A stretch of 8,634 nucleotides of DNA from Planctomycetota bacterium (GTDB taxonomy: Bacteria > Planctomycetota > UBA1135 > UBA2386): positions 1-8,634 of the forward strand of contig JAGQQZ010000271.1 in NCBI GenBank assembly GCA_020425915.1, in the 5' to 3' direction. The notes below the pieces were generated by a model that made no database searches, had not been told where the DNA came from, and worked only from the letters and a program-made list of their open reading frames with translations. A program made the position numbers and the translations under genes. Positions 1 to 5,666 of the stretch are shown here, piece by piece (the stretch's first letter is position 1; each line of letters opens with the position of its first letter).

Positions 1-325
1 GCGCCGCGATCCCGGACGCCAGCTCGAGTTTCAGGGAGCTGAACGGATGGACGATGGCGACGAACGCGATCGACGCCCCGACGACGACGATCACGATGCC
101 TCGGACCGCGCGCCCGAGCGTCGCCGGGCGACGTGACCGGAATGCGTTGCGCACCGAGAGGACGACTCCCATCGCACACGCGAGCGCGACCGGCCAGTAC
201 GAGGCACCGAGCACGAGACTCAGCGGCCGACCCCATTCGAACGCACGATACGTCGCGAGCGCGGCCACGCCGGCGACCAGGAGATTGCCGAAGATCGTGC
301 ACACCCCCGTCCGCACGGCCGTCAT
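1..325 (-). CDS. Multi-pass membrane protein, N-terminal part (cut by left window edge)
   Basis: Function is not recognised. The frame opens with ATG at 325 and stays open to the window edge, giving 108 visible residues beginning MTAVRTGVCTIF. Three hydrophobic stretches are visible, about residues 6-25, 35-53 and 69-90, separated by short Arg-rich segments (near 54-68, including FRSRRP). This is the pattern of a small polytopic inner-membrane protein with a positive cytoplasmic loop. Its ATG overlaps the stop of the upstream aminotransferase gene as ATGA (positions 325-322) and no Shine-Dalgarno sequence precedes it, so it is probably translated by termination-reinitiation from that gene. 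The coupling suggests a role linked to the two aminotransferases, for example transport of their substrate or product, but that is inference. The C-terminus lies outside the window, so length and family are unknown. The reading frame and its membrane nature are fairly sure. Confidence 0.72.
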   Translation of the reverse strand, partial: MTAVRTGVCTIFGNLLVAGVAALATYRAFEWGRPLSLVLGASYWPVALACAMGVVLSVRNAFRSRRPATLGRAVRGIVIVVVGASIAFVAIVHPFSSLKLELASGIAA

Positions 326-1497
326 CGCGACAGCGTGCGCAGCCGCGCGCACGCGTCGTCGAGCACGTCGGGCGTGACCGCGAATTGGAATCGGATCGAA
401 CGAACGCCGGTCGGATCCTCGTAGAACACGTCACCGGGCACACCGTTGATGCCGACGCGCTCGATCAACTTCAGGACAGCGTCGTACGGCGCCAGATCGC
501 CGAGCACGTCGCGGTAGTCGGCCATGACGTAGTAGGCACCGGCCGGACGGACCACTCCGAATCCGGCGTCCTCGAGCGCATCGCAGAACCGGTCGCGCTT
601 CGATTCGTAGAGCGCCTGGAGTTCGGAGTAGTAGCTCTCCGGCAACTCTTGCAGCGCACGCGTGACGCCGCGCTGCATCGGGCGCGGCGCGCAGACGTGG
701 ATCTGGTCGCAGACCAGCCCGACGGCATCGACGAGTTCTGCCGGTCCGGCGAGGTAGCCGATTCGCCATCCGGTGATCGAGAACGTCTTGCTGTAGCTCC
801 CGATCGTCACACAACGGTCGTGCAGGCCCTCGATCGTCGCGGGCGAAACGTGCTCACGACCGTCGAAGCACATGTATTCGTAGACCTCGTCGGTGAACAC
901 GACGATCCCGGTGCCACGAACGAGCAGCGCGATCGCCTCGAGTTCTGCCGTGTCGAAGACCTTGCCGGTCGGGTTGGCCGGCGTGTTGAGCACGATCGCT
1001 CGCGTCCGGTCGGTGATCGCCCGGCGCAACGCGTCGACGTCGAGCGCGAACGTCGGTGCCGGGAGTCGCACGCATACCGGCACGGCTCCGCACAGCAGCA
1101 GCGAACTGCGGTGGTACGAGTAGAACGGTTCGAACAGGATCACCTCGTCGCCCGGCTCGAGCAGCGTCATCGCCGCCGCGAAGAACGCGCCCGACGCACC
1201 GAGCGTGACCCCGACCTGCTCGGCGTCGACGTCGAGCCGATTGAACTTGCGCAACCGCGCCGCGATCGCCGTTCGCAACCCCGGCAACCCCTTGTATGGC
1301 GTGTAGGTCTGGCGATCCGGTCCGCCGATCGACTCCACCGCCCCGCGCACGAGCGGCGCCGGCGGGTCGAGGTCACACACACCCTGCCCGAGGTTGATCC
1401 CGCCAATGACCTTGTCGATGACCTCGGTCAACGACCGCAACGGATTGCCGCGGTCGAGGTGCGCCCGCCGCGCCGCGCGCCGATCGAGTGGGTCCAT
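322..1497 (-). CDS. PLP-dependent aminotransferase, class I/II (fold type I)
   Basis: A cytosolic pyridoxal-phosphate enzyme of 391 residues, the usual length for the aspartate aminotransferase superfamily, expected to move an amino group between an amino acid and a 2-oxo acid. Visible landmarks: INLGQG near 34-39 at the N-terminal substrate loop; YTPYKGLPGLR at 65-75; NPTG with cofactor Asn175; TDEVYEY with Asp203 and Tyr206 contacting PLP; SYSKTFSITGWRIGY with Schiff-base Lys237 and phosphate-binding Arg245; and RFQF with Arg369, expected to bind the substrate carboxylate. The family is complete. The overall look is that of the subgroup holding kynurenine, glutamine and methionine aminotransferases and many generic aspartate-type enzymes; substrate cannot be told from sequence alone. 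The start is ATG at 1497, overlapping by one base the TGA of the upstream class IV aminotransferase (TGATG) and preceded by GAGGAG five bases upstream. Its stop overlaps the next gene as ATGA. Confidence 0.93.
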   Translation of the reverse strand: MDPLDRRAARRAHLDRGNPLRSLTEVIDKVIGGINLGQGVCDLDPPAPLVRGAVESIGGPDRQTYTPYKGLPGLRTAIAARLRKFNRLDVDAEQVGVTLGASGAFFAAAMTLLEPGDEVILFEPFYSYHRSSLLLCGAVPVCVRLPAPTFALDVDALRRAITDRTRAIVLNTPANPTGKVFDTAELEAIALLVRGTGIVVFTDEVYEYMCFDGREHVSPATIEGLHDRCVTIGSYSKTFSITGWRIGYLAGPAELVDAVGLVCDQIHVCAPRPMQRGVTRALQELPESYYSELQALYESKRDRFCDALEDAGFGVVRPAGAYYVMADYRDVLGDLAPYDAVLKLIERVGINGVPGDVFYEDPTGVRSIRFQFAVTPDVLDDACARLRTLSR

Positions 1498-2393
1498 CAG
1501 ATCTCCTCGGCCTCCCGCTCGACCACCTCACGGAAGCGCGCTCGAAGCGTCGCGGTCACCGGTCCACATTCCCCCCGACCGATCCGTCGACCGTCGACCT
1601 CGGCGATCGGAACGAGCTCCCCCATCGTCCCGGTGCAGAACGCCTCATCAGCGCGGTACAGCTCGGCGAGCGAGAAGTCCCGCACGTCGTGCGGGATGTC
1701 GTGCTCCCGACAGATCGACAGGACCACATCGCGGGTCACGCCTTCGGGACACGCATGCGTGTGCGAAGTAGAAACCCCTCCGTCGGCGACGACGAACACG
1801 TGCGTCGCGTTCGTCTCGGCGACGAACCCGCGCTGGTCGAGCATGAGCGCGTCGTCGACCCCGGCGGCGTTGGCTTCGATCTTGGCGAGGATCGACTGCA
1901 GCAGGTTCGCGTGGTGGATCTTCGGGTCGAGGCAATCGGGCGGAAACCGACGGACCGAACTCGTCACGAGCCGGATCGGCTCGGATCCGTAGACCGGCGG
2001 CTTGTGCTCCGCCAACACGATCAACGTGGGCCCGGAGCGGTTCAGCCGCGGGTCCATGCCCGAAGTGATCTTCACGCCGCGCGTGAGCGTCAGCCGGATG
2101 TGCACGTCGTCGTGCATGCCGTTGGCCTCGAGCGTCCGGCGGATCTCGAGTCGGATCGCTTGGTCGTCCGGGATCTCTGCGAACGCGAGCGCCTGGGCCG
2201 AGTGTCGCAGCCGCTGCAGGTGACGGGCCAGCCGGAAGATCCGGCCCCCGTACACCCGGAGGCCCTCCCAGACCGCGTCGCCACCCTGGACGACCGAATC
2301 GAACGGCGACACGCCGGCTTCGTCGCGGTGCAAGAGCTTGCCCGCGACGTTGACGATCAGGTCTCGATTGGCCTCGTGAAACGTCTGCTGCAT
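1497..2393 (-). CDS. PLP-dependent aminotransferase, class IV (branched-chain/D-amino-acid aminotransferase-like, fold type IV)
   Basis: A 298-residue class IV aminotransferase, normal family length. Motifs in order: VWEGLRVYGGRIFRLARHLQ around 41-60 with the conserved Arg57-His58 after the FRL turn; IRLTLTRG at 99-106; DPKIHHANLL at 156-165 with probable Schiff-base Lys158; DDALMLDQRGFVAETNATHVF at 180-200, where Glu193 corresponds to the PLP ring-nitrogen partner; FCTGTMGELVPI at 252-263; and the terminal IG.G.CGPVT signature at 271-280. Relatives include branched-chain aminotransferase (IlvE), D-amino-acid aminotransferase and aminodeoxychorismate lyase (PabC). The KIHHANLL and ETNAT phrasing resembles, from memory, the branched-chain-aminotransferase-like proteins of plants and assorted bacteria more than classical IlvE, so no symbol is given. 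The start is ATG at 2393, without a clear Shine-Dalgarno; a promoter-like element lies just upstream. It overlaps the class I aminotransferase by one base, pointing to a shared pathway or amino-donor relay. Confidence 0.92.
   Translation of the reverse strand: MQQTFHEANRDLIVNVAGKLLHRDEAGVSPFDSVVQGGDAVWEGLRVYGGRIFRLARHLQRLRHSAQALAFAEIPDDQAIRLEIRRTLEANGMHDDVHIRLTLTRGVKITSGMDPRLNRSGPTLIVLAEHKPPVYGSEPIRLVTSSVRRFPPDCLDPKIHHANLLQSILAKIEANAAGVDDALMLDQRGFVAETNATHVFVVADGGVSTSHTHACPEGVTRDVVLSICREHDIPHDVRDFSLAELYRADEAFCTGTMGELVPIAEVDGRRIGRGECGPVTATLRARFREVVEREAEEI
1503..1508 (-). promoter_or_regulatory. Shine-Dalgarno of the class I aminotransferase
   Basis: GAGGAG lies inside the last codons of the upstream aminotransferase (its C-terminal Glu-Glu-Ile), five bases before the ATG at 1497. 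It supports that start and means the downstream gene can load its own ribosomes as well as be coupled through TGATG. Confidence 0.7.
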
Positions 2394-2404
2394 GGACCGG
2401 GAGC

Positions 2405-2433
2405 ATCGTACTGCCGTTCGGCGCCGGTTTCAG
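2405..2433 (-). promoter_or_regulatory. Candidate sigma-70-like promoter for the aminotransferase cassette
   Basis: In the 67-base gap between the kinase stop and the class IV aminotransferase ATG, CTGAAA (2433-2428, 4 of 6 matches to TTGACA) is followed after exactly 17 bases by TACGAT (2410-2405, 4 of 6 matches to TATAAT). The predicted start site would lie only about four or five bases before the ATG, in keeping with the lack of a Shine-Dalgarno sequence. The gap is one of the least GC-biased spots here, but one short match could be chance. Confidence 0.33.
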
Positions 2434-2460
2434 GTGGGCATCCGCCCGCGCGGCTCGACG

Positions 2461-4224
2461 TCAGGAACGACGCCGCAACAGCACCAACGACAGCGCCATC
2501 AACCCCACGACGATCCCCGAGATCAGCGTGAAGCTGCGGGCCAGGCCGGCGTGCGTCCGGCTCTTGTCCGCCGTCAGCGGCCAGACGACTTCGAGCACGC
2601 CGCGCACGTCGCCGACCTTCCAGTCGCGCTTCGTGCTGTCCGGGTGCTCGTTGTGACAGGAGATGCAGCTCTCCTTCATGATCCGCGCGCTCGCGTAGCG
2701 AAGCACCGGGTCCCCGTGCAGCTCCTCGAACCGGTAGAACGGTCGACTCGCGTCCTCGTGGAGCGCGTTCCAAGCGTCGTGTGCGAACTCGTCACGGAGC
2801 CCGCCGTCCTTGCGGAACGCGAACGGGTACTCGCTGTAGTGCCGCACCTCCATCTGCGCTCGGTCGGCCGAGATCGCATGACCCAGTTCGGTCAGGAACG
2901 TCGCTGGCAAGGGGATCGCCCCCTCCCGATTCGCGTAGTCGTGCGTCACTTCGATGTGTGAACGCGCGTTCGCGACGACCTCCGAGCTGTAAAGCGTGTT
3001 GACGGTCTCGAGCGTCCGCGCCTTGCGCTCGGCAGCATCGAGCGCCGACTCGCGGATCAACCGTGACGACAGTTGCGAGAGGTCCCAGAGTCCGATGCCC
3101 CCACCGGCACCGACCGCCAACATCAGTGCGAGCGGCACCGGGTTCTGCTTGCACCAGCGGGACAGCCGCTCGAACGCCGTGAGCGGCCGCGCGCGGACCG
3201 GCTCCTTGTGCAGGAAGCGACGCAGGTCCTCGGCCAACTCGAGCAAGTCGGCGTAACGGTCGTCGCGATCGCGCGCCATCGCCTTCTCGCAGATCGCAGC
3301 GAGTTCGACCGGAACCTTCGGATCGATCTCGCGAACCGGTTTCGGCGGACCTTCGAGCAGCCACTTCAGGACCGTCGACGCCGGGATCGACGCGTTGTCC
3401 GGCACGTGCGGTGGATGCCCGGTCAGCAAGTGGTACAGGATCGCACCGACCGAATAGACGTCGGCACGGTGATCGATGTCGACGTCGGCGCCCCGCGCCT
3501 GTTCCGGCGCCATGTACGCCGGCGTACCGAACACGGTGCCGGCCTGAGTCTGGACGGGATCATCGCTCGATCGTTCGGTCTGCACGATCGAGTGGGTCGC
3601 GAGCGACTCCTGCAGCTCGCGGTCGGCGCGCCCGAGCACCTTGGCCAACCCCCAATCCATGACGTAGGCCTCGCCGAACCGACCGACCATGATGTTGGCC
3701 GGCTTGAGATCGCGGTGGATGACACCCTTCGAGTGCGCGTACGCGGTGGCCTCGCAGACCTGGATCAACGTCCGGAGCGCGCGCTTCCGCGTCCATTGCT
3801 CGTCGTCACGCCGCGCGGCCGCGATGACGTCGGTGTACTCCTTGCCTCGCACGAGGCGCATCGTGAAGTAGACCCGACCTTCCGAATCGACCCCGAGCTC
3901 GTGGAGCGGAACGATCCCCGGGTGGTCGAGCTGACCCGTCACCTGAGCCTCTTCGAGGAAGCGCTCGAGAACGGCTTCGGTGAGCTGCGGGTCCTCCGAC
4001 TGGTTGACGACCTTCATCGCCAGAGTGCGTCTGAGATCGTTGTCGAAGACTTCGAGCACGGCACCCATCCCGCCTCGGCCGACCTCCTCGCGGAACACGT
4101 ACCGAGTCTTCAGATCCGGCCGCTCGGGGATCGCGGTCGCGCCGTCCGGCCGCAGCTTCCGGAGATTGGTGTGCAGCGTCGTGGCGACGTCGGGGCAGAG
4201 TCGCTCACTGTCTTCTCGGGTCAT
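2461..4224 (-). CDS. Transmembrane Ser/Thr protein kinase with extracytoplasmic c-type haem (Tll0287-like/DUF3365) sensor domain
   Basis: A 587-residue PknB-type (Hanks) kinase. Cytosolic domain about 42-340: glycine loop GRGGMG at 49-54, AMK with ATP-binding Lys71, helix C Glu91/Glu92, HRDLKPAN with catalytic Asp172 and Asn177, DWG at 190-192 in place of DFG (common in Planctomycetes-type kinases), and GTPAYMAPE at 233-241; all catalytic residues are present. A linker (340-361) leads to membrane helix 1 (about 362-380). Residues 385-560 match the Tll0287-like/DUF3365 pattern: EVTHDYANREGAIPLPAT at 425-442, HYSEYPFAFRKDGG at 462-475, CISCHN at 520-525 (CxxCH, Cys520/Cys523/His524) and DWKVGDVRGVLEV at 534-546. 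Membrane helix 2 is about 565-583, followed by RRRS. Expected role: a covalently bound haem outside the membrane senses redox state or a small ligand and controls phosphorylation inside. Start ATG 4224 has no clear Shine-Dalgarno. Kinase certain, haem domain very likely, ligand unknown. Confidence 0.93.
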   Translation of the reverse strand: MTREDSERLCPDVATTLHTNLRKLRPDGATAIPERPDLKTRYVFREEVGRGGMGAVLEVFDNDLRRTLAMKVVNQSEDPQLTEAVLERFLEEAQVTGQLDHPGIVPLHELGVDSEGRVYFTMRLVRGKEYTDVIAAARRDDEQWTRKRALRTLIQVCEATAYAHSKGVIHRDLKPANIMVGRFGEAYVMDWGLAKVLGRADRELQESLATHSIVQTERSSDDPVQTQAGTVFGTPAYMAPEQARGADVDIDHRADVYSVGAILYHLLTGHPPHVPDNASIPASTVLKWLLEGPPKPVREIDPKVPVELAAICEKAMARDRDDRYADLLELAEDLRRFLHKEPVRARPLTAFERLSRWCKQNPVPLALMLAVGAGGGIGLWDLSQLSSRLIRESALDAAERKARTLETVNTLYSSEVVANARSHIEVTHDYANREGAIPLPATFLTELGHAISADRAQMEVRHYSEYPFAFRKDGGLRDEFAHDAWNALHEDASRPFYRFEELHGDPVLRYASARIMKESCISCHNEHPDSTKRDWKVGDVRGVLEVVWPLTADKSRTHAGLARSFTLISGIVVGLMALSLVLLRRRS

Positions 4225-4230
4225 GCGCGG

Positions 4231-4236
4231 ATCTTA
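4231..4236 (-). promoter_or_regulatory. Candidate -10 element for a leaderless kinase transcript
   Basis: TAAGAT, fitting the TAnnnT form of a -10 box, sits six bases upstream of the kinase ATG at 4224, which would place transcription initiation at or next to the A of the ATG. No Shine-Dalgarno and no good -35 hexamer are visible in the 48-base gap. Alternatively, the purines in this element act as a very weak ribosome binding site. Low certainty. Confidence 0.22.
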
Positions 4237-4272
4237 CCGTGCGGCGCGAGCAGTCCGCCCGACTCGAGTGCG

Positions 4273-5652
4273 TCAATCGGCCCGAGGTCGCCACGGCTTC
4301 AAGGGCTCGCGGAACTTGTCCGACGGCTGGAAGCGCGGATGGGCCTCCGCGCTCCAGGAGACCTGCATCGCGCCGCTGACCATCGCGTCCGGCCGTTCGA
4401 TCGACTCGAACGCTCCGACGGAATAGTAGAAGCCGCCGAGCCCGATCGCGTGGACGATCGCACGGCGCGGGAAGCGTTCGCGCGCCTCCTTCGAGACGTT
4501 CAGCTTCCCGCACTGTGGATCGAGCTTGTCGCAGTTGATCGTCGGCGGGACCGTCCCGCGCCGGATCGAGAGACAAGCTGCCGCCACCTGCAACGCGGAA
4601 GAACCGGCACCGTGCTGCCCGAGCATCGACTTCGTCGAATGCAGCGGGATGCGCTCCAGGTCATCGCCGAACACTTCGCGCAACGCCGTCGCCTCGATCC
4701 GATCGTAGTTCACCGACGACGACCCGTTCGCGCTGATCATCTCGACCTCGCTCGGCTGCCAACCCGCCTCCCGGATCGCACCGCGCAGCGCACGCGTGCA
4801 CGGTCGCAGGTCGACGTCGGGGTTGTCGTGACTGTATTGACGGTTCTGGCCGGCCGAACAGATCTGGTAGCCGACGACGCGGGCGTAGATCCGCGCGTTG
4901 CGAGCCTTGGCGTGGGCCTCCGTCTCGAGCACGAGCCCGGCGGCGCCTTCGCCGATGACGTTGCCGTCGCGCTTCTTGTCGAACGGTCGCGACGCGATTC
5001 CCGGCTTCTTGTTGTACTTCGTCGCCAGCGAGTTGGATGCGTTCAACGCGGCGAGCACTTCGGGCACGACCTCGCAGTCCGTGCCGATCACGAGCATCGC
5101 GTCGACGGCGCCGGCCTGCAGCATCCGCATCGACTGACCGAGCGCGTCGAGCCCGGAGTTGCAGCCGGACGTCGTCGTATGCATCGGACCGCGGATGTTG
5201 AAGAAGGACGACACGACGCAGGCCGCGGAGTGGTTGAACGCGTGGAACGCAGCGTGCGGCGGAACCGAGCCGGTCCGTTCGAATCGCTCCGCCAGCGACA
5301 AAGCGTCACCGAGGTTCCCGATCGACGTGCCGACGTACGTCCCGAACCGGTCGGGATCGCACGCATCCAGGTCGAGCTCCGAGTCGTGCAGCGCGAGCAC
5401 CCCGGCCGCGAGCGCGAACTGCACCGGCCGCGGCGTGTGGCGGGCCATCAAGTGGCCGTCCTGCACGTAGTCCTCGAGCCGGAAGTCCCGCACTTCGGCG
5501 GCGATCTTCGACGGGGAGTGGGTCGAGTCGCAGAGCGTGATCGGCCCGAAACCGTGGCGCCCGGCGAGCAGCGACTCCCAGAACGGCTCTCGCCCACAGC
5601 CGATCGCGCTGACCGGTCCGACTCCCGTGATGACGACCGACTCGAGTGGCAT
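4273..5652 (-). CDS. Beta-ketoacyl-ACP synthase (FabF/KAS II-like) homologue with altered catalytic triad
   Basis: A 459-residue protein of the thiolase-fold condensing enzymes, longer than typical FabF (about 410-415). It opens with VVITGVGPVSAIG (6-18), the standard KAS N-terminus, and has the nucleophile elbow TTSGCNSGLDALGQ with Cys164, PFDKKRDGNVIGEGAAGLVLE (223-243), STKSM with Lys341, and a C-terminal GLGG (403-406). Two catalytic positions are changed: the HGT His is Asn309 (SANGSSSVNYD) and the GH..G His is Gln346 (MLGQHGAG, with His347 one residue on). The Phe of GFGG is Leu404 and the following Thr-Asn is Phe-Tyr. Asp317 and Glu320 of the family motif remain. A 40-residue tail (about 420-459) has no FabF counterpart. 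It may load an acyl group on Cys164 without decarboxylative condensation, as in non-elongating KS domains; substrate unknown. Strong Shine-Dalgarno before ATG 5652; 14 bases after the hybrid kinase gene. Confidence 0.9.
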   Translation of the reverse strand: MPLESVVITGVGPVSAIGCGREPFWESLLAGRHGFGPITLCDSTHSPSKIAAEVRDFRLEDYVQDGHLMARHTPRPVQFALAAGVLALHDSELDLDACDPDRFGTYVGTSIGNLGDALSLAERFERTGSVPPHAAFHAFNHSAACVVSSFFNIRGPMHTTTSGCNSGLDALGQSMRMLQAGAVDAMLVIGTDCEVVPEVLAALNASNSLATKYNKKPGIASRPFDKKRDGNVIGEGAAGLVLETEAHAKARNARIYARVVGYQICSAGQNRQYSHDNPDVDLRPCTRALRGAIREAGWQPSEVEMISANGSSSVNYDRIEATALREVFGDDLERIPLHSTKSMLGQHGAGSSALQVAAACLSIRRGTVPPTINCDKLDPQCGKLNVSKEARERFPRRAIVHAIGLGGFYYSVGAFESIERPDAMVSGAMQVSWSAEAHPRFQPSDKFREPLKPWRPRAD

Positions 5653-5657
5653 GCGTT

Positions 5658-5663
5658 TCCTCT
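5658..5663 (-). promoter_or_regulatory. Shine-Dalgarno of the ketosynthase gene
   Basis: AGAGGA lies six bases before the ATG at 5652, in the 14-base gap next to the stop codon of the hybrid histidine kinase (TGA at 5669-5667). It fixes the start and implies co-transcription with the kinase. Confidence 0.75.
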
Positions 5664-5666
5664 GGC

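Noticed and set aside
133..1992. 619-codon open frame on the plus strand opposite the aminotransferases
   Set aside because: It is the antisense shadow of two enzymes with complete PLP motifs; its composition is Arg-rich and unlike a protein.
1648..2406. 252-codon alternative frame on the minus strand within the class IV aminotransferase
   Set aside because: It shares the strand but is out of frame with the real gene, and its product is dominated by Arg, Ala and Pro.
2436..2447. Short hairpin (4 bp GC stem, 4-base loop) after the kinase gene as a terminator
   Set aside because: The stem is too short and no T-run follows on the minus strand; expected by chance at this GC content.
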